From NCBI GenBank assembly GCA_008690995.1, contig VRMN01000005.1:558001-622000 (forward strand): a stretch of DNA of 64,000 nucleotides, given 5' to 3'. Position 1 is the stretch's first letter; every line of letters starts with the position of its first letter. Both the position numbers and the translations under genes were made by a program. Below are positions 38,285 to 47,210 of the stretch, in pieces. A model generated the notes under the pieces. That model was not told the DNA's origin. It worked only from the letters and a program-made list of their open reading frames with translations, and did not search any database. This stretch comes from Porphyridium purpureum. Its lineage: Eukaryota > Rhodophyta > Bangiophyceae > Porphyridiales > Porphyridiaceae.

Positions 38285-38953
38285 TTACTTCTTCATCCAG
38301 CTCAACATGGTATTCTGTCGCTTGATTTTCTTCTGCAGCTGTATCAGACCGTACAGGAGTGCCTCTGCCGTGGGCGGGCAGCCTGGCACGTAGATATCCA
38401 CGGGCACAATGCGGTCACAGCCCCGCACAACGCTGTACGAGTAGTGATAGTATCCGCCGCCGTTCGCACAGCTACCCATGGAGATAACCCACTTGGGGTT
38501 TGGCATTTGGTCGTACACCTTTCTCAGCGCTGGGGCCATCTTGTTTGTGAGCGTTCCGGCCACAATCATGACGTCTGACTGGCGTGGCGACGGGCGAAAG
38601 ATGATTCCAAAGCGGTCCAAATCGTACCTTGCCGCGCCCGCGTGCATCATTTCCACGGCGCAGCAGGCCAAGCCAAAGGTCATGGGCCACATGGAATTAT
38701 TGCGCCCCCAGTTGCACAAGTCGTCCAGCTTGGACACCGCAAACTCCAAATTGTTCGCGGGCGCGTTGATTGGCAGTTGCGACGCGGCGGCCGACGTGTT
38801 GGGCATCGACAAGGCGACCCCTTCACTCGTCGCGTTCGAAGTGGCCACCTGCGTGCTGAACGCACGAGCGTTTCGCGCCGCCGGCCACGTGGCGCTTCCG
38901 CGCGACGCAACGGCGCGTGTAAGAATACCGCACATCCCCATTCCAATACCCAT
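38285..38953 (-). CDS. NDUFS7: Mitochondrial complex I subunit NDUFS7 (PSST, NuoB-type)
   Basis: This 222-residue subunit carries cluster N2, the last Fe-S cluster before ubiquinone. The four cluster ligands are present: Cys97 and Cys98 ([12 protein letters not shown]), Cys162 (GSCANGGG) and Cys192 ([10 protein letters not shown]). Residues 1-60 are basic, Ala/Ser-rich and free of conserved sequence, a mitochondrial presequence. An in-frame ATG also exists at 39067, but the extension is Glu/Asp/Lys-rich because it reads through the GA-rich leader, and it would spoil a presequence. I therefore prefer 38953. The RUB1 gene follows upstream in the same orientation. Confidence 0.97.
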   Translation of the reverse strand: MGIGMGMCGILTRAVASRGSATWPAARNARAFSTQVATSNATSEGVALSMPNTSAAASQLPINAPANNLEFAVSKLDDLCNWGRNNSMWPMTFGLACCAVEMMHAGAARYDLDRFGIIFRPSPRQSDVMIVAGTLTNKMAPALRKVYDQMPNPKWVISMGSCANGGGYYHYSYSVVRGCDRIVPVDIYVPGCPPTAEALLYGLIQLQKKIKRQNTMLSWMKK

Positions 38954-39084
38954 CCTCACTTTTTCCGCACACCACAACCCCGCGCCACTTGTTCTTCCCT
39001 CGTCCTCGTCCTCCACCCCCTTTCGCTCTTTCTCCTCTTCCACCTCTTGGAAGCGTGACGAAGTCATCTAAAAAAAAAACAGCC

Positions 39085-39097
39085 TTCTTTTATTACA
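39085..39097 (-). terminator. Candidate polyadenylation signal of RUB1
   Basis: Read on the minus strand, an AATAAAA lies about 55-65 bp beyond the RUB1 stop codon, next to T/A-rich runs. It is the clearest poly(A)-signal-like element seen in the window; use is not shown. Confidence 0.45.
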
Positions 39098-39151
39098 AAA
39101 AGCCCGTGTCGTTGTCTAGCATGGGGCGGCGCACGTGTACGGCTTGCGGTG

Positions 39152-39412
39152 TCAGCTGTGCGGCCCGCGTGAGTGCCGAGCACCGCCACCTCGCAGCGCG
39201 ATGACGAGGTGGAGCACGGAGCCTCCTTCGATGTTGTAGTCGTTCGCGGTCTTCTCGTCCGCGAGCTGCCGGCCGCCAAAGATCAGCCGCTGCTGCTGCG
39301 GGTCGATACCGGCCTTCTCCTCCACGCGCTCCTTGATTCTCGCGATCGTGTCCGTCGGGTCAATATCAATCTCTGTCTGGTTGCCTGTCAGCAGCTTCAC
39401 TTTCACCAACAT
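39152..39412 (-). CDS. RUB1: Ubiquitin-like modifier NEDD8/RUB1
   Basis: This 86-residue precursor is the cullin modifier that activates SCF-type ligases. It starts [17 protein letters not shown] and keeps the ubiquitin fold through [11 protein letters not shown]. Residue 72 is Ala, the hallmark that separates NEDD8/RUB from ubiquitin (Arg72). The Gly75-Gly76 end is followed by a 10-residue tail ([10 protein letters not shown]) that must be removed by a protease. A strong GA-rich leader precedes the ATG at 39412; the frame upstream simply reads through it. An F-box/WD40 protein elsewhere in the window is a possible user of this pathway. Confidence 0.95.
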   Translation of the reverse strand: MLVKVKLLTGNQTEIDIDPTDTIARIKERVEEKAGIDPQQQRLIFGGRQLADEKTANDYNIEGGSVLHLVIALRGGGARHSRGPHS

Positions 39413-39837
39413 CTTGCCTCTTCTCACCCACACTCTCTCACTCGTACCCGACCCAGCCTCCTTCTCTCTCTCTCTTTCGTTCTCTCTTCCCCCCCACCCC
39501 CATCGTCTCACCACCGCGCGCTCGTTTCCAGGAGGCGAGAATCTTCACAACACAGGCGCCACAAACCGTATATCAAAACAGCGCGTTTTCATAGGACGCG
39601 GCGCCCCCATCAAAACACAAAAGTACAGTGCGTGTGTTCTGTTGGAGGTACATGTGTAGGTACAGGTAATCGTACAGTTAGCGTGATGGTGACTGTACTT
39701 TCCGTGCTTACGGTGGTGGTGCTTGGGGGACGGGATGGCGAGCATGGTGCTTAGCTTACTGGGAGCGGTGGAGTGGCACAGAGTGAAGCAGTAGGCGTGG
39801 TGGTGGTGGTGGTGGTGGTGGTGGTGGTGGAAGAGCG
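39413..39837. promoter_or_regulatory. Divergent promoter between RUB1 and AIG1-like genes
   Basis: This 425-bp spacer has a minus-strand GA-rich leader (39413-39500) next to RUB1. Five GTAC motifs follow at 39623, 39648, 39660, 39672 and 39695, the middle three spaced 12 bp apart. A (GTG)n microsatellite (39797-39830) sits immediately before the AIG1-like ATG. The sequence GTACTTTCCGTG at 39695 resembles GTACTTTTCCGTG at 8435 upstream of the ZIP gene. Confidence 0.55.
39797..39830 (+). repeat. (GTG)n trinucleotide microsatellite
   Basis: About eleven GTG triplets end 8 bp before the AIG1-like start codon, so the repeat is in the 5' UTR. Confidence 0.9.
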
Positions 39838-40671
39838 ATGGGGATGTGGAGCAAGTGGGGTTGGTCTCGAGCGCCGCGAGGCGTGCAGGTGTATGCGCTG
39901 CTCGCATGCGCGGTGTTCTGGTACAACAACGTGCACATTCCTTCTGCGCCCACCACGCGCGCGCGATTTGGCGGCGCCAGCGTGTTCCTCACCTCGCAGG
40001 CTAATGTCGTGCTCATGGTTTACGCCGCGTTGTTGGTGTTGCATTCGGTCTTCTGGCCGCACTCCGTCAGATGCCGCGCGCTGCTGGCGCACCTCCAGCG
40101 CCCTCTGTTTTGCGTCGGCAGCTTTGTCGGCATCGCTTACTACGCGCTGCTCCACAATCATCCAGAGTTGGCGCAGCTTGGAACGCCAGAACATGATCCG
40201 TGGTTTTGGGCACATATGCACGCGCTGCATATTGCTCCGCTTCTCTTCATGGTGCTGGACTTGCTCATGAACCGTCAAAAGCCACATGCGCTCGCGGCCG
40301 ACCTCGTCATCTTATATGCGTATAGCGCGCTGTATTTGATGTGGAGCTCTTTCTGTGCCACCTATGACGGCTTTCCGTATCCGTTCCAGAGAAGCTTTTC
40401 GGCATTTGACCACGCGCTCTTTGCCATAGCCGCAAACGTGTCTATCGGCCTGCTGTGTCTTTCTGCGCGAGCCGTGTCGTTCTGGATGCTCCGCGAGGAC
40501 CGCAAGAGCTATGAGGCGCAGAGCGACGCGCCGCGCGCCAGGAAATATGCAGTACACAAGCGAGCGTCGTCATGGAACGAGCTACAGAGCATCGCCGAAT
40601 CTATCGCGAGTCAGCTAGGCGTTTGTCACAAGCGAGCCTCATCGTCAACGGGTGCGATCTACTTGCGCTGA
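39838..40671 (+). CDS. AIG1/FAR-17a-like multispan membrane protein
   Basis: The 277-residue protein has about six hydrophobic segments and resembles androgen-induced 1 (AIG1/ADTRP). That family hydrolyses fatty-acid esters of hydroxy fatty acids in the ER or plasma membrane with a Thr/His pair. Thr52 in FLTSQANVVL matches the family's catalytic Thr block (FLTxxNxxLQ). A His-rich stretch, FWAHMHALHIAPLL (123-136), lies where the catalytic His should be (His128 or His131). YPF near 180-182 matches WVYPF of AIG1. The cytosolic tail is Ser/Arg-rich. The similarity is judged by eye and the substrate is unknown. Confidence 0.7.
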   Translation: MGMWSKWGWSRAPRGVQVYALLACAVFWYNNVHIPSAPTTRARFGGASVFLTSQANVVLMVYAALLVLHSVFWPHSVRCRALLAHLQRPLFCVGSFVGIAYYALLHNHPELAQLGTPEHDPWFWAHMHALHIAPLLFMVLDLLMNRQKPHALAADLVILYAYSALYLMWSSFCATYDGFPYPFQRSFSAFDHALFAIAANVSIGLLCLSARAVSFWMLREDRKSYEAQSDAPRARKYAVHKRASSWNELQSIAESIASQLGVCHKRASSSTGAIYLR

Positions 40672-40863
40672 TGACCTATAGGCCAGGTCATCCGAATGGG
40701 CACTAGGAAAATTGGAAAACAGGAAAGAGAGATGAACATGTCAGCTTTCATGTAATGCCATAAAAGCAGGCTCCAGATCTTGTCTACGTTTGACACGTGG
40801 ACAAAGCAATCGCCTCGGGATCGCCCGGGCACGTCGCCGCAAAGAATTGAAAAGTGACATCGA

Positions 40864-41121
40864 TTACGTTGACGACGTTTTCTGCTCGGCAGCCTCTAGC
40901 GCCCTCAAGAGATGTGCGATTCGGTACTTAAGGCGATTATTTTCCTCTTCGAGCGCCTTGATGCGCGCGGCGCGCTCCTCAGCAACAGCACCTGCAGCCG
41001 AGCCAGTGCCTTCCCCTTGTGTCGCCGATGCATTCGGTGGGATGCCGCCGGCGATCAGCGCCGTTGCGTTTGCCAGCGCGGCTTCCAGCCGACTCAACCG
41101 ATCCTCCACGCCCCCGTCCAT
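40864..41121 (-). CDS. Small coiled-coil protein, 85 residues
   Basis: No family was firmly recognised. It starts MDGGVEDRLSRLEAALANAT, has a Gly/Ala/Ser-rich centre, and ends in a clear coiled coil (RIKALEEENNRLKYRIAHLL, then RALEAAEQ). Heptad spacing of Leu/Ile is good in both helical parts. No membrane span or signal is seen. The frame is closed by TAA, and codon use matches the neighbours, so it is probably a genuine small gene, convergent with the AIG1-like gene. The ATG at 41121 is the only in-frame one. Confidence 0.55.
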   Translation of the reverse strand: MDGGVEDRLSRLEAALANATALIAGGIPPNASATQGEGTGSAAGAVAEERAARIKALEEENNRLKYRIAHLLRALEAAEQKTSST

Positions 41122-42395
41122 TTCCCCGGCAAAAAACACGTTCTTCTCTCGTTCCCGGTTGCGCCCTCTTCCCGAGTTGCTCGAATTCGGCTACACAGAC
41201 GCCAGCAGGCTTGACTGCCTCGGGTCACACTCCCGCCGAATGTAGGGTGGAGGTGGAGGCACGCGAGACGCGCCTGAACGATGGCAAGTGTGCTTTCACC
41301 TGGATGGCGGTGAAAGGCCTCGTTCTTAAAGTGTATTGAACGCAGCACGCGTATGGGTGTGACAGAAGAAAGCCCACGGTCAACATCAAGTTCTACAGCA
41401 CCGGTTCGGCCTTGACTCATCAACCGGATTTCCTCGCAGAGGCTTCCAATCCGAGTGAGAGCCATGGGCTTACCTTGTCGCTCGACTTCAGAATCGCGAA
41501 AGATAAAGCGGTAGAGCAGGTATCTTATCGGGGCACGAAGAGACTGAGGGAAGGAGCTCTGCATCGTGTGAAGGTGCCTGACAGATGGGGGAGAATCTCT
41601 GCAAATTTCGCTGCTGTCTGAATGGCCTTTTACATGCAGAGCATGTTGATCCTTCGCGAAAACACAAGGCCCTCATTGGATTTTCGCGATGGTGCAATTT
41701 TGGGCGTGACGTGTGCAGGCCACTGCAACGCAATATTCGACAAGTACGCCAGTCAAAATTTAAAACATTCAGCCGCACGACACCATGCTGACAGCCACAC
41801 CTCGTACTGTTCGTGTCGGCCCGTAATGTCTCCGAGTCCTTGGATCCGAAACCCAAACAAAGTCGGTCAAACATGGCCCAAATTACACAGGCAAACACAC
41901 AACCACAACAAGAACAAACAAGAAAGCGCGTCGCAAAAGATCTCCTGGCCCACCATTCAGCTTCTGATGGACGTGGCTGTGCCTAGAACATTCTCGTCGC
42001 AAGTCTGTGTGCCGAGGAGGCGCTGTCACAAACTTCTTGCGCAAAACTTGGCATGAGCACGAAACACTTGGACGCGGGCAAAAGAACTTCCCGACCCAAA
42101 ATCGCGACGTTCAGATTCCATCTGGTTGCTGTTTTGGGCTTGCCATGACATGCACATGTGTGTAAGTGACGCATCATCCGTGCATGTCCCGCAAGACTCT
42201 GAGAGTTCGAAGTGCGAATGGCGGCGCCAATACCTGCCGCGTGCTCCGTACGCGAAGTCAAGACGGACCGATAACGGTGCTCGGTTTAACGGTTTCAAAA
42301 GCGATCGGTGATGTTGCACGGCGCGAATGGCATGCTAGTTGGGGGCGTGATGTGAGCTTGGCGAGCGAGTGCGCGTTGCGTTGCCGGTGTGCGGG
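41122..42395. other. Gene-poor region upstream of ODR4-like gene
   Basis: About 1.3 kb without a recognisable gene. A 144-residue plus-strand frame (41622-42056) shows no family and has His/Asn/Lys-rich low-complexity sequence, so I do not call it. Close to the ODR4 start there is CCGATAACGG at 42270 and GGTTTAACGG at 42284, the same motif pair seen in other spacers. Confidence 0.5.
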
Positions 42396-43811
42396 ATGGC
42401 GGGGAAGGTGCAGTGCGATGCCAGTGTCGAACAGCACCTACTCGATGTAACCAAGTCGCTGCACCAAGGCGTTGCGTCTTCAAGTGCGCGCAGGAATGAC
42501 GGCGGCCAATTTCTGACAGGTGTGCTGCTGGGGTTGCGCACGGATGAGGAGCCGTCGACAAACGAGGGCGTGCTCAGTGAGCGCCGCGGTGGCGATGGAT
42601 GGTCGTATGTCATCGTCCGGGCTGTCAGGACTCCGCACGACGTGGAGCAGGAAGATGAGGATGATGAAGCCGGCCAGCTGGATTGGATGCTCGAGCACGC
42701 CAACCAAGTCGCACGAATGCTCCCTGGCGGCATGTTTGTGGCCGGGTTCTATGTTGTGTACGCGCTCGATCACGCGGCCATGCCGTTCCAGGAACACCGA
42801 CTTGCGTCGGCGGCCGTGGAAGCATCCGCCTTGCTTCGTCCGCTCGTGCTCATGCCATCAAGGACGCAGCCCAGGAAGTTTCTGTGCAAACGCGCATGCA
42901 CGGAAAAGGGCGCTCCGTCTCTGGAACCCTTTGAGTTGCGTTTTGTCTCCGGGCTTGGTGCAAAAATCGTGTACAGGCACTTGCCATGTCATCTACAACT
43001 GCGGATGAGACGGGAGACCGCGCGACAGAATGAAGACAACCTGCCGAAGGGCGCGTTTGATGTTGATTTGGTAAGCCTCTTTGCAGATTTGGTCGGTGAC
43101 CTGTGCTTCCAGATGGATCCGTCGTCAGATGATCTCTCAGTTTATTTTCGCGCGTCGTCGTCGCGTGAAATCGATGCGCTATTGTCACGGCCCATCAGCA
43201 CACCCACTTTGACCAAGTTGCTAGACGTATCGCTTTGCATGGTCTTTGTCTCTGCCTGCATGGAATCGGCCACTCCCGCGATGCGATGCGCTGCATTGAC
43301 GATGGACGCGCTCAATTCCCAGAGAGCACGCGTGCAACTTTTCTACGAGGCACGTGAGAATGGAGACGACGATGACCGTGAAACGAACCAGGGCGCTGCA
43401 CCAGCGTCTGTCGATGTGGCGTGCCTACCCCGGCGCGTGCAAGTTAGTTGCACAGGATCATCTGGAAGTGCGGTCTGTTTCTTCGACTTTTGCGGAGAAA
43501 GCGAGGCAGACGTGGACGTCTACGCGCGGGCTGAAGAGCTGCTCGGGCTGCAGGAGGTGCGCGTCACAGAGCTGGAACGATTTGCGAACAGTGTGAAGGA
43601 CGAAACCGTTCCAGAGGTTGCGAGGTGCCCGAATCCAGCTGTGTTACATAGCCAGATGAATTCGGAATTCAAACGCAGTGAGACAACAGAGCATACCGTG
43701 GTCGACCCCCGGCTGGCGTCGCAAGCGTCGCAGAACGCGCGCGTGCTGCTCCTACTGGTAGGAACCGCACTGCTGGTCCTAATGCTCGCCATTGTAATAA
43801 AAAGGGCCTAG
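42396..43811 (+). CDS. ODR4: ODR4-like tail-anchored protein
   Basis: The 471-residue protein resembles ODR-4, an ER membrane protein first found in nematode odorant-receptor trafficking and, in animals, the membrane anchor of the UFM1 protease UFSP2. The strongest block is LDWMLEHANQVARMLPGGMF and the hydrophobic strand after it, which matches ODR4's WVxEHAxQVxRMLPGG. The N-terminus has the GQFLTGVLLG-type JAB-like strand. One C-terminal hydrophobic segment (VLLLLVGTALLVLMLAIVI) with a short KRA end forms a tail anchor. The first in-frame ATG is at 42396. A link to UFMylation here is an inference. Confidence 0.72.
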   Translation: MAGKVQCDASVEQHLLDVTKSLHQGVASSSARRNDGGQFLTGVLLGLRTDEEPSTNEGVLSERRGGDGWSYVIVRAVRTPHDVEQEDEDDEAGQLDWMLEHANQVARMLPGGMFVAGFYVVYALDHAAMPFQEHRLASAAVEASALLRPLVLMPSRTQPRKFLCKRACTEKGAPSLEPFELRFVSGLGAKIVYRHLPCHLQLRMRRETARQNEDNLPKGAFDVDLVSLFADLVGDLCFQMDPSSDDLSVYFRASSSREIDALLSRPISTPTLTKLLDVSLCMVFVSACMESATPAMRCAALTMDALNSQRARVQLFYEARENGDDDDRETNQGAAPASVDVACLPRRVQVSCTGSSGSAVCFFDFCGESEADVDVYARAEELLGLQEVRVTELERFANSVKDETVPEVARCPNPAVLHSQMNSEFKRSETTEHTVVDPRLASQASQNARVLLLLVGTALLVLMLAIVIKRA

Positions 43812-43877
43812 CGTGTTTATGTTCATATGCAAAGCGTGCATCTTGCCCTTCAAGTTGCACCACCTCATCTCGCTATA

Positions 43878-45680
43878 TCAACGAAATTGTGAAGGGTTGG
43901 AGAAGTCCCCTGGTCTCCAACTGACATTCAAGAGCTTGGGGATCGTCGACGGTGCTGATTCGTCTGTGACACCAAACGAGCTCATGGAAGAAAGCGAAGC
44001 CCATTCACCGTCATCATAGCTCGGTATGCCTGAAGCCATTCCGAACCTCTTCGAGTTGTTCAACGAATTTTCGCGGGTACCGGCCATGGGCGAACTCTGT
44101 AATGGAGTGAGCGCTTCCGCAAAGGTCGAACCCAGTGAACGCCGACGTACAGGATTTCCCGGTCGAGAGATGCCAGGCTGCTTCAGCACCGTCATCTCGG
44201 TCAGTACCGAGGCCGCAGCAGGAGCGTGAGTGCACGGAGGAGGCACATCCACGCGGAAACTATTTACCAAGATGAGCATGCACGTCACGTCGTCACTGCT
44301 TCCACGACTCACCGCGAGCTCGACGAGCGACTGGCACGTTGATTCCAGCGACACCGCCTCCGCGCCGGACGATTTCTGAGCTAAGACGTGCCGCACAGCT
44401 TCTTCATCGGACACAAAGTCCCACAGCCCATCAGATGCGAGCAGGACAAACTCGTCGCTCGCTTCGAGATACCGATCCACCACTTCTGGCTCCGCGGTGA
44501 CGTATGACTTCAGGTTGCTGTCCCCAAACGCGCGCGACACCGATAGGACGCCGTCTACCCGGTTCATGAGCACAAAGCCACCAAGTCCCTCAATGCGCCC
44601 GATTTCATCCTCGCGCGTAGCGCGGTGGTCCTTGGACAAGGTCAGCGCAGTCCCATCACTTCTCCCGAGGACCGCTCGAGTATCTCCCACCCAAGCTACA
44701 AACATGCGCCCATTCTTGAATATGACCGACGACGCTGTTGCACCGCACAAGTCCTGAAGGTTCGTGGCGCAGACACGCGCGTCAAATTCTAAAAAGGCCT
44801 CGACCACCGCGCGTTGTGTTTCTGCCGGCGTCGAATCTCTGTCCTGATTTGAAAAGGCAGACTTGGCCGCAATGGACTGCAAAAGATCGTCACGTGCGGC
44901 CGTCGCAACCTGCTGGCCTCCGTGTCCGTCAAAGACCGCAAAGAGGCCCGACGGCGGCCTCGCTTTCCTACGCGGGCTGCCGTATTCAATGTCCATAACC
45001 TCGGGTTGTTGCCTTTGTTGATGATGGCGCTGATGCTGCTCTTGCCGTTGCCGGTCCAGATGCCCGTCCAAGTCTGGCACTGCGCTCCACGTGTCTTCGC
45101 AGACAGCGCGCTTGCTGCCCCGTCGCCGCACGACCCAGTATAAATTTGACTCTCCGCTGGACTCTATCTCCGGGACTGTCCTTTTCAGTTGAAACGGTGC
45201 GGCTACGCTCAAGGAATGTCCAAAGGGAAGAACTGTGTTTTCGCTATTCCCGCTTTCGCCATCGCTCGAACCCAGGCTTGGCGTACTGTGCATGTCCACG
45301 GCGCCGAGCCTCAGACTATTACGTTTGCGGAAAAGCCTCCTGTGCGAGCTCGGCGGGCCCGCCTGCAGCCTCTCTGGTTTCATTCCGCGCGCGGGCGAGA
45401 AAATGCCCGGCTGTGACGGATGTTGCTGCGAGAGCTGCTGTTGCTGTGCTTGTGCTTGCTGCCGCGAGAGCAGGTGTGCGCACTCTAGCTCGTTCGCTTC
45501 GGCTGCCCTGGACGTCAAGCACGAATCTATTGCCATCGGCTGGACTGCGCCGTCCAGCGTGCCCTTTACGGGACTCATCTCGTCCACAACCAGCTGTGGC
45601 GGGCGCCTCCTCTGCGACAGCGACGACGGACCCGACGAAGTCGGCATCACCGCGTCACGTCCGTACATTGTGTTCTCCAT
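43878..45680 (-). CDS. PP2C-type Ser/Thr protein phosphatase
   Basis: The 600-residue protein has a disordered Ser/Gln/Pro-rich N-terminus (about 210 residues) and a PP2C (PPM) domain. Motifs are in order: LYWVVRRRGSKRAVCEDTW, LFAVFDGHGG, GATASSVIF, VAWVGDTRAVL, LSKDHRA, VLSVSRAFGDSNLK, VLLASDGLWDFV and SSDDVTCML. The metal-binding Asp residues are all present, so it should be active on phosphoserine/threonine with Mn or Mg. The usual RxxMED near the start is replaced by KRAVCED. A C-terminal extension of about 130 residues is low-complexity. Substrate is unknown. Its 3' end is 66 bp from the ODR4-like gene. Confidence 0.92.
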   Translation of the reverse strand: MENTMYGRDAVMPTSSGPSSLSQRRRPPQLVVDEMSPVKGTLDGAVQPMAIDSCLTSRAAEANELECAHLLSRQQAQAQQQQLSQQHPSQPGIFSPARGMKPERLQAGPPSSHRRLFRKRNSLRLGAVDMHSTPSLGSSDGESGNSENTVLPFGHSLSVAAPFQLKRTVPEIESSGESNLYWVVRRRGSKRAVCEDTWSAVPDLDGHLDRQRQEQHQRHHQQRQQPEVMDIEYGSPRRKARPPSGLFAVFDGHGGQQVATAARDDLLQSIAAKSAFSNQDRDSTPAETQRAVVEAFLEFDARVCATNLQDLCGATASSVIFKNGRMFVAWVGDTRAVLGRSDGTALTLSKDHRATREDEIGRIEGLGGFVLMNRVDGVLSVSRAFGDSNLKSYVTAEPEVVDRYLEASDEFVLLASDGLWDFVSDEEAVRHVLAQKSSGAEAVSLESTCQSLVELAVSRGSSDDVTCMLILVNSFRVDVPPPCTHAPAAASVLTEMTVLKQPGISRPGNPVRRRSLGSTFAEALTPLQSSPMAGTRENSLNNSKRFGMASGIPSYDDGEWASLSSMSSFGVTDESAPSTIPKLLNVSWRPGDFSNPSQFR

Positions 45681-47210
45681 CCATCCATCTATCCGCGCAC
45701 CCGTCTCTCCCCACCACAACGACTCTCTCACACGACAAGCACACACGTGTTTGCACACACGTTGCCGCCTCTCTGCCCGTCTCGGATTCCACCGCAGCCT
45801 CTTATATCCTTCTGCCTGTGCTCTTTCTGTTGCGTGATGCTGCGCGTCGCTGCTGCATCCAACATGCACGACGGGGCACACACGCGTACGACTCCACTCA
45901 CGACCGAGCGCCGCTGCGCTACGTCAACACAAACACACACACACACAGTCGTCGCGCGGCGGAGGGCGGTTTGCTGTCAAATCGCGTGTGGCGCAATGCT
46001 TGCTTGCTTTCTTGCCGTACCGCTCTGTCTCTCGCTCACGGTTCGTCTGATTCAAGCTGTTATTCCCTCTCGTCCGTTCCTTCCTTTCAACACCCACCCA
46101 CTCACTCTCCAACAACCAACCCAGCACTCCGTTCTATCTATATCCTCCATCACCATCATCATCACTCTCCTCCTTCTCCTTTATCCTCTTGTCTCATCAC
46201 CGCCTCACTCCAGATTAAACGCGCTGCTGCCGCGTCCTCGTTCTCTCTTTCTCTCTTTCTCTCTCTTTCTCACCCGCCAGCCAACATGTCCACCACCATC
46301 ACCACCACCACCACATGCTCCAATGTATTAATAACTTTTAGCCCCTTTCTCTCAAAGAAAACACCCCCCCTCACCCTCACCCACACACACACACAAACAC
46401 CCTAGTAAGCGATCTGCTTCTGCGTCTGTCATCCTGCCCAATCGACGGCTCTATGCTACACCCTCTTTGCAATTCAGCAATTTTTCGGCTGATTTGTATT
46501 TTTACCGCGCGGATCTTCTGAAACGACCGCGTGGCAATGATATTTGTATCGAAGCGCCGATCTATTTTTAGAGCGCGACCGAATTCAGCCGCCCTTTCCG
46601 GCGCGTGTCTACTACGTGTGTCGGGTGTGTATGGCTGGGTGTGTGCATGACACCCTCCCACACACACACTAGAACTCCGATACGTGCCAACATGACGCCA
46701 TCGTTATACGTCAATGAGTTATGTTTATATATAGACAGGTATAGATCGGTCCACGTAACTCGCGTGCGTGTGTGGCAGCAGCTATGAATAACGACGACGT
46801 GGATTTTTACGCAGGGAGGTACAGCGGGCGTATGAAAAAAGGTCAGCCCGCGGAACAGGGCGCACACGTCACCGCAGAAATCGAAAGCGCCCCGTCCGCG
46901 TCATGCCGCATGACATTGCAATCCGCATCACCATCTCATCGGCACGCATGCGCCATTGCTATGCTTTTACTAGAAAAGTCACGCCCCACGTTTTTACCTA
47001 GTGAAAACGCGCTCAATTTAGTAAGAGATGAGCAAGGAGGATTAAAGTGTACCCACACCAACTGAACACACTGTACTTGATTGTGCGCGCGAAAGCGAAT
47101 TGACAAGTTGGGCTCCGAGTGGCGCGATGTGAGATGGGGGTGAGCGTGGGGGTGGGGGAAAGAGAGAGAGAGGAAAGCAGGAATGGTGTGGCTTGGCATT
47201 GTTAGCGGAA
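45681..47210. promoter_or_regulatory. Long divergent region between PP2C and glycosyltransferase genes
   Basis: This 1.5-kb spacer is mostly low-complexity. It holds (AC)n runs (about 45931-45947 and 46380-46397) and pyrimidine-rich DNA (46060-46290), which is GA-rich on the PP2C strand. TATATATA lies at 46726-46733, and GTAC/CTGAAC/CTGTAC motifs at 47049-47076. A GA-rich leader (47158-47179) precedes the glycosyltransferase. A 93-codon frame from 46784 shows no family. A 28-codon upstream frame opens at 47183. Confidence 0.5.

Noticed and set aside
39067-39067. Upstream ATG as NDUFS7 start
   Set aside because: The 38-residue extension is Glu/Asp/Lys-rich GA-leader sequence and would place acidic residues before the mitochondrial presequence.
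41622-42056. 144-codon ATG frame upstream of the ODR4-like gene
   Set aside because: No recognised motif, low-complexity Asn/His/Lys stretch, no leader or TATA; could be chance.
45146-46405. 419-codon plus-strand open frame opposite the PP2C N-terminus
   Set aside because: It runs through the antisense of a real gene and then through pyrimidine and CA microsatellites; composition is Ser/Pro/Thr/His low-complexity with no domain.
46784-47065. 93-codon frame 50 bp downstream of a TATATATA
   Set aside because: The TATA is suggestive but the protein shows no family, helix pattern or targeting signal, and it lies in a repeat-rich spacer.
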